DNA from: Acidovorax soli
Lineage (GTDB): Bacteria > Pseudomonadota > Gammaproteobacteria > Burkholderiales > Burkholderiaceae_C
Reading direction: 5' to 3'
Assembly: GCF_900107605.1 (NCBI RefSeq)
Contig: NZ_FNQJ01000020.1
Coordinates: 1 to 64,000 of the forward strand
Length of the DNA stretch: 64,000 nt
The translations under genes were made by a program, and so were the position numbers. This document shows, piece by piece, positions 45,162-54,883 of the stretch. A model generated the notes under the pieces. The model was not told where the DNA came from. It saw only the letters and a list, made by a program, of their open reading frames with translations, and made no database searches. How positions within the stretch are numbered: the first letter of the stretch is position 1; the number at the start of each line of letters is the position of its first letter.

Positions 45162-45935
45162 TCAGCCGGCCATCGGTGCGGGCGCGGCGTCAGGGGGGGC
45201 CCCTGTGGGTAAGGTCAGCTGGCCGTTGCGCAGTGCCTGCGCCAGCAGGTCGGGTGTGGCGCGGATATGGGCTTCCAGCGCCAGCGCCGCGCGGGCTTCG
45301 CGGCCTGCGATGGCCTGCTCGAAGATCTCGGTGTGCTCGGCGTGCACGTCGCGCACCGAGCCGGGCAGGCCCATGGCGTAGCGGCGGTAGCGCTCGCCAT
45401 GGCGCGCCAGCAGGCCCAGTACCTTGCGTGTCCATGGCGATTCCTGTCCGGCCAGCAGGGCTTCATGAAAACGCACGTTCAGGATTTCCCACCGGCGCCG
45501 GTGCGCCGTCTGAAAGGGTTGCTCCAGTGCCGAGATGGCGTCGTAGCTTTGCCGCAGCGCGGCCCGCCAGTGCGCTCCGCCGTTGCGGATCGACAGGCGC
45601 AGCGCATCGATCTCGACATGCACCCGCAGGCGGGTGATGTCTTCCAGTTCCTCGAGCGTGATCGGGGCCACGCGAAAGCCACGCTGCCCTTCCGTGGTCA
45701 CCAGCGCATCGCTGGCCAGCCGGGTGATGGCCTCGCGCAGCGTGCCGGCGCCCACGTTGTACTGCACCCGCAGGTGCTCGATCGGCAGCTTGCTGCCGGG
45801 CTCCAGCCGGCCTTCGATGATGTCGTCGCGCAGCTCGGCATAGGTCTGCTCGATCAGGGTGCGCGAGATGGTGTCGCCCGCGCCTGCAAGGTCGTGGTCG
45901 GTGTTCAGCGCGTGCAGATAGGGACGTTTGGCCAT
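45162..45935 (-). CDS. GntR/FCD-family repressor of the phenol genes
   Basis: A 257-residue regulator with an N-terminal winged helix (about 25-95, GAGTLREAITRLASDALV) and a C-terminal FCD ligand-binding domain. It lies directly downstream of the DmpR-type activator gene (gap about 14 bases) at the border of the phenol cluster. In Comamonas testosteroni TA441 the equivalent gene aphS encodes a repressor of aphKLMNOPQB and aphR. By position and family this is probably its counterpart. Confidence 0.85.
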   Translation of the reverse strand: MAKRPYLHALNTDHDLAGAGDTISRTLIEQTYAELRDDIIEGRLEPGSKLPIEHLRVQYNVGAGTLREAITRLASDALVTTEGQRGFRVAPITLEELEDITRLRVHVEIDALRLSIRNGGAHWRAALRQSYDAISALEQPFQTAHRRRWEILNVRFHEALLAGQESPWTRKVLGLLARHGERYRRYAMGLPGSVRDVHAEHTEIFEQAIAGREARAALALEAHIRATPDLLAQALRNGQLTLPTGAPPDAAPAPMAG

Positions 45936-45949
45936 GGTGATCCGTGGGG

Positions 45950-47677
45950 TCAGGCCTGCGCGCGCTCGTTCAGGCGCGATAGCCGGTAGCTCAACTGGGG
46001 GCGCGTCAGGCCCAGTGCGCGCGCGGCGGCCGAGAGATTGCCGCCGGCGCGTGCCACGGCTTCGCGGATCAGTGTGTCTTCCAGGGCCTCCAGGGTCAGG
46101 CCGCTGTTTTGCAGCTGGTCGTAGAGCTGCGTGGCCTGGGCCGTGGCGGTGGTGGTGCGCTCCAGCGTGCCGGCGGCATTGACGGTGGCGCCCGGCTGCA
46201 TCGTGATGTGCGGAAACAGCACCTCGGCGTCCACGCTCTCGTCCGACGGGGTGAGGATGACACCGCGCTCGATCAGGTTCTCCAGCTCGCGCACATTGCC
46301 TGGCCAGGCATGGGCGCGCATCGCCAGCAGGGCCCGGTCGGTGAAGCCCGCCATGCGCTTGCCGTGTTGCACCGCATACTTTTGCAGCAGGTGCATGGCA
46401 ATCAGTTCGATGTCGTCGGTGCGTTCGCGCAGCGAGGGAATGCGGATGGGATAGATGTTCAGGCGGTACAGCAGGTCGCGCCGGAAGCGCCCCTCGGCCA
46501 CGGCCTTTTCGAGGTCCACATTGGTGGCGGCCACCACGCGCACATCCACCTTGCGCACCTGGGTGCCGCCCAGGCGTTCGATTTCGCCGCTTTGCAGCAC
46601 GCGCAGCAACTTGGCCTGCGCGGGCAGGGGCAGCTCGCCCAGCTCGTCGAGCATCAGGGTGCCGCCGTGCGCGCGCTCGAAGCGGCCGATGCGCGTGGCA
46701 GCGGCGCCGGTGTAGGCACCTTTCTCGGCGCCGAAGAGTTCGCTCTCGATCAGCTCGGCGGGCAGCGCCGCGCAGTTCACGGCCACGAAGGGTTTGTCGG
46801 CCCGTGCGCCCATGGCGTGCAGCGCACGGGCAAAGCGCTCCTTGCCCACACCGGTTTCGCCCGTGAGCAGCACGGTGACCTGCGTCTGCGCGGCCTTGCG
46901 CAGCAGCGCCACGGTCTGCTCGAATGCGTGCGAGCGCCCCACCAGCGGCCCCAGCTCATCGGCGGGCTGCAGCTGGGTGCGCAGGGTCTGCACCTGCGAC
47001 TGCAGCTCGTCGAGCTTGACCAGCACCGATTCGGCGTCGTAGTCGCGTGCTATGGCGTCCCCGTCGGGCCACTCGTGCTGGAAGCGGCCCTCGATCATGC
47101 AGTGCCCTTGGCCACAGGCCGCGCATTGCACTTCCTTGAAGAGCGCCGCGCGGTGAAAGAACGCGCTGGTGTAGCCCGAGGCATAGCCCAGCAGCATCCA
47201 GCAGACGGGGCCATCCTGGGGGCCGAAGTCGCGCACATGGCTCTCGACCTCCCAGCTGTGGTCCCAGCGGAAAAACCCATGAAAGTGGCCCGCCGCTTCG
47301 TCGAGTTCAAAGACCTGCGGGGTGACCTGGACCGCGCCTTCCAGCATGTGCAACTGGGGGCCGACCGAGAACATCTCGAACAGCGATGCCTCGGGGCGCA
47401 CCTGGCGTGCAAGCTGCGCGTCGCGCTCGCCCGAGGCATAGCCCGCGCGCATCAGCAGGCGGCGGGTCTGCGCCGGTCCCAGGGTGTTCATCAGCTCCCG
47501 GCGCAGGGCGCCCAGTGCGGCCGCATGCACCAGCAGCATGCGTTGCCCAGAAAGCCAGATGCGGCCGTCGCCCGCAGAAAAGTGCACCAGGCGGCGCAGA
47601 TCGATATCGGGAGGCAGCGGGGGCAGGGCGGAGGCAGGCATCGGCGCACTATCGATAAAAAAATTGATGAGCGCCAT
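45950..47677 (-). CDS. phenol-responsive sigma-54 activator (DmpR/AphR type)
   Basis: A 575-residue NtrC-family activator. An XylR_N sensor domain (about 25-120) and a V4R region (about 130-195, with C185/C188/C193 possibly binding zinc) precede an AAA+ domain with Walker A GETGVGKE (273-280), GAYTGA (320-325) and Walker [12 protein letters not shown] Fis-type HTH closes the protein. It should bind phenols and activate the promoter at 47882. The loop motif has Tyr where GAFTGA is usual. The start could also be the ATG at 47641. Confidence 0.92.
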   Translation of the reverse strand: MALINFFIDSAPMPASALPPLPPDIDLRRLVHFSAGDGRIWLSGQRMLLVHAAALGALRRELMNTLGPAQTRRLLMRAGYASGERDAQLARQVRPEASLFEMFSVGPQLHMLEGAVQVTPQVFELDEAAGHFHGFFRWDHSWEVESHVRDFGPQDGPVCWMLLGYASGYTSAFFHRAALFKEVQCAACGQGHCMIEGRFQHEWPDGDAIARDYDAESVLVKLDELQSQVQTLRTQLQPADELGPLVGRSHAFEQTVALLRKAAQTQVTVLLTGETGVGKERFARALHAMGARADKPFVAVNCAALPAELIESELFGAEKGAYTGAAATRIGRFERAHGGTLMLDELGELPLPAQAKLLRVLQSGEIERLGGTQVRKVDVRVVAATNVDLEKAVAEGRFRRDLLYRLNIYPIRIPSLRERTDDIELIAMHLLQKYAVQHGKRMAGFTDRALLAMRAHAWPGNVRELENLIERGVILTPSDESVDAEVLFPHITMQPGATVNAAGTLERTTTATAQATQLYDQLQNSGLTLEALEDTLIREAVARAGGNLSAAARALGLTRPQLSYRLSRLNERAQA

Positions 47678-47848
47678 CGGGTATGACCCCAGTACCGGTG
47701 GAATTCACCATTTCATCAGTTCCTGCTCGGTGGATTTGAGCATTTGATCATGCTGCACCGCGGCATCTTGCGGGCAAGGCGCCGGTGCGCGGCCGCCAGG
47801 GGGGCGCGGCAGCTTCCCGGTGCGGGGTTTTGTAGGGGCTAACCCTTG

Positions 47849-47877
47849 TTTTATCGATATTGAAGCTGTTTTATCGA
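47849..47877 (+). promoter_or_regulatory. TTTTATCGA direct repeats, candidate activator site
   Basis: Two copies of TTTTATCGA start 20 bases apart (47849 and 47869), ending just before the sigma-54 promoter. They are two helical turns apart, as a binding site for IHF or a regulator might be. Another copy lies at about 48020 inside dmpK and one near 47650, so chance occurrence is possible. Confidence 0.35.
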
Positions 47878-47881
47878 CAGT

Positions 47882-47897
47882 TGGCACGGCCCGTGCA
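47882..47897 (+). promoter_or_regulatory. sigma-54 promoter of the phenol hydroxylase operon
   Basis: TGGCAC-GGCCC-GTGCA has GG and GC at the correct -24/-12 spacing and lies 37 bases before the dmpK start, matching the presence of a DmpR-type activator gene on the other strand. Confidence 0.8.
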
Positions 47898-47934
47898 CCT
47901 GTTGACGGGCTAAAGCCAAAACATGGAGCCCGCA

Positions 47935-48168
47935 ATGAACCCAGAACCACTGGCCACCGACAGCCTGCAATGCGATGTGTCGCGCAAGTTCGTCCGTGTG
48001 CTGAAAAGACGGGACAACGGTTTTATCGAGTTCGAGTTTTCGATCGGCTGGCCGGAGCTGGCGGTGGAGCTGATGCTGCCGCAGCGCGCGTTCGAGGCGT
48101 TCTGTCGGGCGCAACAGGTGCGCCCCCTCGGCGATCCGATCGAAGACCGCACCACCACCATCGTTTGA
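47935..48168 (+). CDS. dmpK: phenol hydroxylase assembly subunit DmpK (P0)
   Basis: A 77-residue small protein required to assemble an active phenol hydroxylase oxygenase. It contains KFVRVLKRRDNGFIEFEF and the GWPELAVELMLPQ region typical of P0. ATG 47935 is chosen because GGAG lies 8 bases upstream; ATG 47923 is in frame. It is the first gene after the sigma-54 promoter. Confidence 0.92.
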   Translation: MNPEPLATDSLQCDVSRKFVRVLKRRDNGFIEFEFSIGWPELAVELMLPQRAFEAFCRAQQVRPLGDPIEDRTTTIV

Positions 48169-48181
48169 GGAGACACCGCAC

Positions 48182-49174
48182 ATGAACATTGACCTGCAGG
48201 CGCGCGAAATCCAGCCTTTGCGCAGCACCTTCGCCCGCGTGGCCGCGTACACGGGTGACAAACCCGCGTCGCGCTACCTGGAAGCCACGGTGGGCGTGCA
48301 GCCCACCGCGCATTTCCATTACCGCCCGACCTGGGAACCCGAATTCGAGCTGTTCGACACCGCACGCACGGCCGTCAAGCTGGCCGACTGGGATGCGCTG
48401 CGCGACCCGCGCCAGTTCTATTACGCCAACTGGACCATGGCGCGTGCGCGCCAGCAGGAGGCGATGGAGGCCAACTACCAGTTCGTGGAGTCGCGGGGGC
48501 TGATCGACAAGATTCCCGACGCGCAGCGCGCCGCCGCCTGCGCAGTGCTCATGCCGCTGCGCCATGTGGCCTGGGGCGGCAACATGAACAACAGCACGAT
48601 CTGCTCACGCGGCTATGGCACGGCATTCACGGCGCCAGCCATGTTCCATGCCATGGACCAACTGGCCGTGGCCCAGTACCTCACGCGCCTGGGGCTGGCC
48701 CTGGGCGAGCCCGGTGCGCTCGACGCGGGCAAGAACGACTGGCTGCACGACCCGCGCTGGCAGCCGCTGCGCAAGCTGGTGGAAGACACGCTCGTCGTCA
48801 ACGATCCGTTCGAGCTGTTCGTGGCACAGGACCTGGTCCTTGACGGCCTGCTGTACCCGCTGGTCTACACGCATTTCGTGGACGACCGCCTGGCAGTGCA
48901 GGGCGGCACGGCGGTGGCCATGCTGACGGCCTTCATGCCCGAGTGGCACGACGAGAGCGCGCGCTGGGTGGATGCGGTCACCAAGGTGGCTGCCGCCGCG
49001 TCGGACGAGAACCGGGCGCTGATCACCGGCTGGTTCAAGACCTGTGCCGACCTGGCGCAGGCCGCGCTGGCACCGGTGGCGGACATGGCGCTGGGGGCGC
49101 AAGGCAGTGTGGCCCTGGCCGCCGTGCGCACGGCGCTGGATGCCCGGGCGCGCAAGTCGGGCCTGGTCCTGTGA
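48182..49174 (+). CDS. dmpL: phenol hydroxylase oxygenase beta subunit DmpL (P1)
   Basis: A 330-residue helical subunit of the multicomponent phenol 2-monooxygenase. It pairs with DmpN but does not hold the diiron site. Family features include FYYANWTMARARQQEAMEAN, and the length is as usual. A GAGGAG site precedes the ATG. It is the second gene of dmpKLMNOPQB. Confidence 0.95.
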   Translation: MNIDLQAREIQPLRSTFARVAAYTGDKPASRYLEATVGVQPTAHFHYRPTWEPEFELFDTARTAVKLADWDALRDPRQFYYANWTMARARQQEAMEANYQFVESRGLIDKIPDAQRAAACAVLMPLRHVAWGGNMNNSTICSRGYGTAFTAPAMFHAMDQLAVAQYLTRLGLALGEPGALDAGKNDWLHDPRWQPLRKLVEDTLVVNDPFELFVAQDLVLDGLLYPLVYTHFVDDRLAVQGGTAVAMLTAFMPEWHDESARWVDAVTKVAAAASDENRALITGWFKTCADLAQAALAPVADMALGAQGSVALAAVRTALDARARKSGLVL

Positions 49175-49188
49175 AGGAAGTCACCACC

Positions 49189-49482
49189 ATGAACGCATCT
49201 ACCGCACCCGTTGTCTCCAGCGTCTTCATCGCCTTTCAGGACAACGAAGAATCCCGCCCGGTCGTGGACGCCATCCTGGCGGACAACGCCCAGGCCAGCG
49301 CCACCTATCCACCGGGGCTCGTGAAGATCAACGCGCCCGGTCGCCTCGTGATCCGCCGCGAAACCATCGAAGAGCAGACCGGCCAGCGCTTCAACCTGCA
49401 GCAGCTGCACGTCAACCTGGTGACGCTGTCGGGATACATCGACGAAGACGACGACGAGTTTTCGCTGAGCTGGGAACACTGA
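49189..49482 (+). CDS. dmpM: phenol hydroxylase effector subunit DmpM (P2)
   Basis: A 97-residue cofactor-free regulatory protein that binds the oxygenase and boosts turnover. It shows the MmoB/DmpM-family motifs FIAFQDNEESRPVVDAIL and the acidic C terminus IDEDDDEFSLSW. It follows dmpL by 14 bases. Confidence 0.95.
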   Translation: MNASTAPVVSSVFIAFQDNEESRPVVDAILADNAQASATYPPGLVKINAPGRLVIRRETIEEQTGQRFNLQQLHVNLVTLSGYIDEDDDEFSLSWEH

Positions 49483-49521
49483 GCCTGCGGGCCGTTGCAC
49501 GAAACCATTAGGAGACAAACC

Positions 49522-51105
49522 ATGGACGCACCTGTCATCAAGAAGAAACTGGGCCTCAAGGACCGCTACGCCGCCATGACGCGCGGCCTGGCCTGGGATA
49601 CGACCTACCAGCCAATGGAAAAGGTCTTTCCGTTCGACCAGTACGAAGGCATCAAGATCCACGACTGGGACAAATGGGAAGACCCGTTTCGCCTGACCAT
49701 GGACGCCTACTGGAAGTACCAGGGCGAGAAAGAAAAGAAACTCTACGCCGTGATCGAGGCCTTTGCGCAGAACAACGGCCAGCTCGGCATCTCGGATGCG
49801 CGCTATGTGAACGCGCTCAAGCTGTTCATCCAGGGCGTGACGCCGCTGGAGTACTACGCGCACCGCGGCTTTGCGCATGTGGGCCGGCATTTCACCGGTG
49901 CCGGGGCCCGCGTGGCCGCGCAGATGCAGTCCATCGATGAGCTGCGCCACTTCCAGACCGAGACGCACGCGCTGTCGCACTACAACAAGTACTTCAACGG
50001 CCTGCACCAGCCAACGCAATGGTTCGACCGCGTGTGGTACCTGTCGGTGCCCAAGTCGTTCTTCGAGGATGCGCTGTCGGGCGGGCCGTTCGAGTTCCTC
50101 ACCGCCGTGAGCTTCTCGTTCGAGTACGTGCTGACCAACCTGCTGTTCGTGCCCTTCATGTCGGGTGCGGCGCACAACGGCGACATGTCCACGGTGACCT
50201 TCGGCTTCTCGGCGCAGTCCGACGAGTCGCGCCACATGACGCTGGGCATCGAGTGCATCAAGTTCATGCTGGAGCAGGATCCGGCCAACGTGCCCATCGT
50301 GCAGCGCTGGATCGACAAATGGTTCTGGCGCGGCTACCGCCTGCTCACACTGGTGGCCATGATGCAGGACTACATGCTGCCCAAGCGCGTGATGAGCTGG
50401 AAGGAAAGCTGGGAGATGTATGTCGAGGAAAACGGCGGCGCGCTGTTCCGCGACCTGGCGCGCTATGGCATCCGCGAGCCCAAGGGCTGGAAAGAAGCCT
50501 GCGAGGGCAAGGACCACATCAGCCACCAGGCCTGGAACACCTTCTACAACTACGGTGCCGCAGCCCCCTTCCACACCTGGATTCCCAAGGAGGACGAGCT
50601 GCAGTGGCTGAGCGAGAAGTACCCCGACACCTTCGACAAGTACTACCGCCCGCGCTTCGAGTACCTGCGCGAAGAACAAAAGGCCGGTCGGCGCATCTAC
50701 AGCAAGACGCTGCCGATGCTGTGCAACACCTGCCAGATTCCGCTGCTCTTCACCGAACCGGGCGACCCCACCAAGATCTGCCACCGCGAGACCGAATACA
50801 AGGGCGACAAGTACCACTTCTGCAGCGATGGCTGCAAGGATGTGTTCGAGCACGAGCCCGAGAAGTACGTGCAGTCCTGGCTGCCGGTGCAGCAGATCTA
50901 CCAGGGCCACTGCTTCAAGCCCGGTGTGGACCCAACGGCCGAAGGCTTCGATCCGCTGCTGGCCGTGCTCGACTGGTACGGCATGAACGTAGGCCGCGAC
51001 AACTTCGACTTCGAGGGTTCGGAAGACCAGAAGAACTTTGCCGCCTGGCGCGGCGATCCAGTGCCGGGTGCAACGGCCGCCGCAGACCAAGGAGCACAGC
51101 CATGA
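49522..51105 (+). CDS. dmpN: phenol hydroxylase large (diiron) subunit DmpN (P3)
   Basis: The catalytic subunit that hydroxylates phenol to catechol with O2. In 527 residues the diiron ligands are all visible: E110, E140/H143 (DELRH), E201 and E235/H238 (DESRH). A YHS-like Cys-rich segment (CNTC, CHRE, HFCSDGCKD, about 400-440) is also present, as in other P3 proteins. GGAG precedes the ATG, and the stop overlaps the next ATG by ATGA. Confidence 0.97.
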   Translation: MDAPVIKKKLGLKDRYAAMTRGLAWDTTYQPMEKVFPFDQYEGIKIHDWDKWEDPFRLTMDAYWKYQGEKEKKLYAVIEAFAQNNGQLGISDARYVNALKLFIQGVTPLEYYAHRGFAHVGRHFTGAGARVAAQMQSIDELRHFQTETHALSHYNKYFNGLHQPTQWFDRVWYLSVPKSFFEDALSGGPFEFLTAVSFSFEYVLTNLLFVPFMSGAAHNGDMSTVTFGFSAQSDESRHMTLGIECIKFMLEQDPANVPIVQRWIDKWFWRGYRLLTLVAMMQDYMLPKRVMSWKESWEMYVEENGGALFRDLARYGIREPKGWKEACEGKDHISHQAWNTFYNYGAAAPFHTWIPKEDELQWLSEKYPDTFDKYYRPRFEYLREEQKAGRRIYSKTLPMLCNTCQIPLLFTEPGDPTKICHRETEYKGDKYHFCSDGCKDVFEHEPEKYVQSWLPVQQIYQGHCFKPGVDPTAEGFDPLLAVLDWYGMNVGRDNFDFEGSEDQKNFAAWRGDPVPGATAAADQGAQP

Positions 51106-51458
51106 GCGTTACCGCCCTCAAGCCCTACGACTTTCCCGCCAAGGACGTGCGCGCCAACTTCCCGGCGCCCCTGCTCTTCATCGGTTGGGACGAGCATCTG
51201 ATGTTTCCCTGCCCGGTGGCGCTGCCCCTGCCTGCCGACATGCCTTTTGGCGCGCTGGCCCAGGCGGTGCTGCCCGGTGTCTATGGCGTGCACCCCGACT
51301 TTGACCGCATCGACTGGAACGAAGTCCAGTGGTTCAAGTCGGGCCAGCCCTGGACGCCCGATCCGGCCAAGAGCCTGGCCGACAACGGCCTGGGGCACAA
51401 GGACGCGATCCGCTTTCGGACACCGGGCCTGACCGGTATCCAGGGGTCTTTCAGCTAA
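51102..51458 (+). CDS. dmpO: phenol hydroxylase subunit DmpO (P4)
   Basis: A 118-residue gamma subunit of the oxygenase with the family segments NFPAPLLFIGWDEHLMFPCP and IDWNEVQWFKSGQPW. It overlaps dmpN by four bases, so the two are coupled. P4 completes the alpha-beta-gamma hexamer. Confidence 0.95.
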   Translation: MSVTALKPYDFPAKDVRANFPAPLLFIGWDEHLMFPCPVALPLPADMPFGALAQAVLPGVYGVHPDFDRIDWNEVQWFKSGQPWTPDPAKSLADNGLGHKDAIRFRTPGLTGIQGSFS

Positions 51459-51521
51459 CCGTACCAGCCCGCACAGACGACGGGTGCCGCCACCGCGCAG
51501 CCCCGTCGTCCAGGACATGCC

Positions 51522-52586
51522 ATGAGCTACCAACTGACACTCGAACCCCTGGGCGCCACCATCGAGGTGGAAGAAGGCCAGACCCTGCTGGACGCCGCGC
51601 TGCGCCAGGGCATCTACATTCCGCACGCCTGCGGCCATGGCCTGTGCGGCACCTGCAAGGTGCAGGTGACCGACGGCGAGGTGGACCATGGCGCGGCCAA
51701 CCCGTTCGCCCTGATGGAAATGGAGCGTGACGACGGCAAGACCCTGGCCTGCTGCGCCACCCTGCAGTCGGACGCCACCATCGAGGCCGACTTTGACGAC
51801 GACCCCGATGCCAAGGTGATACCGGTGCGCGACTTCACCGCCACGGTGGCGCGCATCGAGCAGCTCACGCCGACCATCAAGGCCCTGCACCTGCGCCTGG
51901 ACCGGCCCATCCATTACCAGGCCGGGCAGTATGTGCAAGTGCAGATTCCGGGCGTTGACGGGGGGCGCGCCTTCTCGATTGCCAATGCGCCCGGTGCCGA
52001 TGGCCAGAGCAGCGAGATCGAGCTGAACGTGCGCCAGGTGCCCGGCGGCGCTGGAACCACCTGGCTGCACGAGTCTTTGAGAGAAGGCGACCGGCTGCAA
52101 CTGACCGGGCCCTACGGCCGTTTCTTTGTGCGCCGTTCGGCCGCCATGCCCATGGTGTTCATGGCGGGCGGTTCGGGCCTGTCCAGCCCGCGCGCCATGA
52201 TTCTGGAGCTGCTGGCCAGTGGCTGCACGCAGCCCATCACGCTGGTGTACGGGCAGCGCAGCGCGCAGGAGCTGTACTACGACGCCGAGTTCCGCGCCCT
52301 CGCAGAGTGCCACCCGCATTTCACCTACGTGCCGGCACTTTCGGACGCCGCCGGGAGCGATGGCTGGAACGGCGCGCGCGGCTTTGTTCACGAAGCGGCG
52401 AAAGCGCACTTTGGTGGCAGCTTCGCCGGCCACAAGGCCTACCTGTGCGGCCCCCCGCCCATGATCGAAGCCTGTATCGGCGCGCTGATGCAGGGGCGCC
52501 TGTTCGAGCGCGACATCTACACCGAGAAATTCCTCTCGGCCGCCGATGCGCAGCAGGCGCGCAGCCCCTTGTTCAAAACCATCTAG
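51522..52586 (+). CDS. dmpP: phenol hydroxylase reductase DmpP (P5)
   Basis: A 354-residue NADH:oxygenase reductase. A plant-type 2Fe-2S ferredoxin domain (C37, C42, C45, C77) is followed by an FAD domain (RAFSIANAP) and an NAD domain (GGSGLSSPRAM, YLCGPPPM). It passes electrons from NADH to the diiron centre of DmpN. Confidence 0.96.
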   Translation: MSYQLTLEPLGATIEVEEGQTLLDAALRQGIYIPHACGHGLCGTCKVQVTDGEVDHGAANPFALMEMERDDGKTLACCATLQSDATIEADFDDDPDAKVIPVRDFTATVARIEQLTPTIKALHLRLDRPIHYQAGQYVQVQIPGVDGGRAFSIANAPGADGQSSEIELNVRQVPGGAGTTWLHESLREGDRLQLTGPYGRFFVRRSAAMPMVFMAGGSGLSSPRAMILELLASGCTQPITLVYGQRSAQELYYDAEFRALAECHPHFTYVPALSDAAGSDGWNGARGFVHEAAKAHFGGSFAGHKAYLCGPPPMIEACIGALMQGRLFERDIYTEKFLSAADAQQARSPLFKTI

Positions 52587-52594
52587 GAGCCGCC

Positions 52595-52951
52595 ATGGGA
52601 GCCAACCCCTGTTCGCAAGTGCGCGTCAGCGTGTCGCAGACCGGCGACTGTTTTGACTGTGCCACCAACGAAAGCCTGCTGGCCGGCATGTTGCGGCTGG
52701 GCCGCAAGGGCATCCCGGCCGGCTGCGTCAACGGCGGCTGCGGGGTCTGCAAGGTGCGCATTGTGGAAGGGGCGGTGCAGTCGCTCGGACCCGTCAGCCG
52801 GGCGCATGTCAGCACCGAAGAAGAAGCCAGTGGCTACACGCTGGCCTGCCGCGTGGCGCCCACCCAGGCGGTGTGCCTGGAAGTGGCCGCCCGGTTGCGC
52901 AAGCCTTTTCTGGGCAGCGCTACCCCGGTGGCGCAACGCCCTGCCAACTGA
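52595..52951 (+). CDS. dmpQ: 2Fe-2S ferredoxin DmpQ (XylT-like)
   Basis: A 118-residue plant-type ferredoxin with C44, C49, C52 and C85. DmpQ/XylT proteins re-reduce the oxidised iron of catechol 2,3-dioxygenase after inactivation by substituted catechols. It starts 8 bases after dmpP and immediately precedes dmpB, as expected for that job. Confidence 0.93.
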   Translation: MGANPCSQVRVSVSQTGDCFDCATNESLLAGMLRLGRKGIPAGCVNGGCGVCKVRIVEGAVQSLGPVSRAHVSTEEEASGYTLACRVAPTQAVCLEVAARLRKPFLGSATPVAQRPAN

Positions 52952-52986
52952 ACCAATGAAGATTTACCAACCGAAGGAGACATGAA

Positions 52987-53931
52987 ATGGGTGTACTAAG
53001 AATCGGCCACGCGAGCCTGCGGGTCATGGATATCGCCGCTGCCGTCAAGCACTACGAAGAGGTCCTGGGCCTCAAGACGGTCATGAAGGACAACGCCGGC
53101 AACGTCTATCTGAAGTGCTGGGACGAGTGGGACAAATACTCCATCATCCTCACGCCCAGCGACCGTGCGGGCCTGAACCACGTGGCCTACAAGGTGGAGA
53201 AAGACGAGGACCTGGAGGCGCTGCAGGCCCGCATCGAGGCCTGGGGCATCCAGACCACGCTGCTGCCGGAAGGCACGCTGCCCTCCACCGGCCGCATGCT
53301 GCAGTTCAACCTGCCCAGCGGCCACGAAATGCGCCTGTATGCCATGAAGGAATACGTGGGCACCGACGTGGGCACCGTCAATCCCGATCCCTGGCCCGAC
53401 GGCATCCGGGGCGCGGGCGCGCACTGGCTCGACCACCTGCTGCTGATGTGCGAGATGAACCCCGAGGCGGGCATCAACAAAGTGCAGGACAACACGCGCT
53501 TCATGAAGGAATGCCTGGACTTCTTCCTGACCGAGCAGGTGCTGGTCGGCCCCCAGGGCGATATGCAGGCCGCCACCTGGATGGCGCGCACCACCACGCC
53601 GCACGACATCGCCTTTGTGGGCGGCCCGGTCAGCGGCCTGCACCACATCGCGTTCTTCCTGGATTCGTGGCACGACGTGCTCAAGGCCGCCGATGTCATG
53701 GCCAAGAAGAAGGTCAAGATCGACGTGGCCCCCACGCGCCACGGCATCACGCGCGGCGAGACCATCTACTTCTTCGACCCCAGCGGCAACCGCAACGAAA
53801 CCTTTGCCGGCCTCGGTTACCTGGCGCAGCCCGACCGCCCCGTGACCACCTGGAGCGAGGACAAGCTGGGCAGCGGGATCTTCTTTCACACCGGTGAACT
53901 GGTGGCGTCCTTCACGGACGTGTACACCTGA
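52987..53931 (+). CDS. dmpB: catechol 2,3-dioxygenase
   Basis: An extradiol dioxygenase that opens catechol to 2-hydroxymuconic semialdehyde. In 314 residues the Fe(II) ligands are visible as H150 (HWLDH), His in GLHHIAF (219 or 220) and E271 (SGNRNETF). AAGGAG precedes ATG 52987; an out-of-frame ATG lies five bases earlier. It belongs to the I.2.C-like XylE/DmpB/AphB group. Confidence 0.96.
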   Translation: MGVLRIGHASLRVMDIAAAVKHYEEVLGLKTVMKDNAGNVYLKCWDEWDKYSIILTPSDRAGLNHVAYKVEKDEDLEALQARIEAWGIQTTLLPEGTLPSTGRMLQFNLPSGHEMRLYAMKEYVGTDVGTVNPDPWPDGIRGAGAHWLDHLLLMCEMNPEAGINKVQDNTRFMKECLDFFLTEQVLVGPQGDMQAATWMARTTTPHDIAFVGGPVSGLHHIAFFLDSWHDVLKAADVMAKKKVKIDVAPTRHGITRGETIYFFDPSGNRNETFAGLGYLAQPDRPVTTWSEDKLGSGIFFHTGELVASFTDVYT

Positions 53932-53984
53932 AGCGGCGCCCCGGCTCCGCTATTTCCTCTTTGCTTCGTTGTACGAGAAAACCC

Positions 53985-54878
53985 ATGAAGAAAACATTTG
54001 CAGCGACCGCCCTGCTGGCGGGTCTGGGCAGCCTGGCGCCCCTGGCCGCCCAGGCGGAAGGCCATTACGTTCCCGGTGTGGAAGGCGCACAGGCCGCCAG
54101 CGTGCCGCCGCCCGGCTTGTATTACCTGGGCTATGTGGTGAACTACAACATCAACAGCTTTCGCGCACCGGGCTCCAGCACCGATCTGCCGGGGCACAAC
54201 AGCGGCACCGTCACCGCGCTGGCCAATCGCTTTGTCTGGATGACGGGCCACAAGGTGCTGGGTGCCGATTACGGTGTCGAGGCCATCGTGCCGCTGGTGC
54301 GGACCTCGCTGACCATCCATGCCGCGGGCATCGCGGACAGCCGTTCGGGTGTGGGCGACGTTTACGTCGGCCCCCTGGTGCTGGGCTGGCACGGCGCGCA
54401 GTGGGATGCCGTGGCGGCCGCCGGCATGTGGCTGGATTCGGGCAACACCGACCATCCGGCATCGGCGGGCAAGGGCTTCAAGAGCACGATGCTGACCGGT
54501 GGTGCGACCTACTACTTCGATGCCGCCAAGACGATTTCGGGTTCGGCCTTGTTGCGCTTCGAGCGCCATGGCAAGACCGACAGTGGCTTTCGCCATGGCA
54601 ACCAGGCCACGGTGGAGTGGGGGCTGGCCAAGGTGTTTGGCCCGGTGCAGGCGGGGGTGGTGGGCTACAGCCAGTGGCAGACCAGCAACGACAGCGGCCC
54701 GGGCGCCAGCGCCGACAAGTCCTCGCGGCACGCGCTGGGCGCCGAACTGGTGTACCCGATCGCTGCCGCCGGCGTGTTCCTCAAGGGCGCGGTCTACAAG
54801 GAGTTTCGCGCCGAAGCCGGCACCGGCCCGCAGCCCAAGGGGAACCTGGTGCGGCTGACGATGGTCAAGGCCTTCTGA
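53985..54878 (+). CDS. outer-membrane phenol meta-pathway protein (SphA/MetA-pathway type)
   Basis: A 297-residue exported protein with a signal peptide (about 1-23, AQAEG), then alternating beta strands ending MVKAF, with a terminal Phe as in outer-membrane barrels. It matches the family of porin-like proteins found in aromatic meta-cleavage clusters, proposed to help aromatic compounds cross the outer membrane. It is cotranscribed after dmpB. The function is inferred from context. Confidence 0.85.
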   Translation: MKKTFAATALLAGLGSLAPLAAQAEGHYVPGVEGAQAASVPPPGLYYLGYVVNYNINSFRAPGSSTDLPGHNSGTVTALANRFVWMTGHKVLGADYGVEAIVPLVRTSLTIHAAGIADSRSGVGDVYVGPLVLGWHGAQWDAVAAAGMWLDSGNTDHPASAGKGFKSTMLTGGATYYFDAAKTISGSALLRFERHGKTDSGFRHGNQATVEWGLAKVFGPVQAGVVGYSQWQTSNDSGPGASADKSSRHALGAELVYPIAAAGVFLKGAVYKEFRAEAGTGPQPKGNLVRLTMVKAF

Positions 54879-54883
54879 ACGCC

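Noticed and set aside
48865-51090. 741-codon minus-strand frame opposite the phenol hydroxylase genes
   Set aside because: Shadow caused by codon bias of dmpM-dmpN; no motif and no ribosome-binding site.
53894-54883. Long frame upstream and in phase with the HbpS-like gene
   Set aside because: Out of frame with the outer-membrane protein gene that clearly occupies this region; only the part from 54884 is real.
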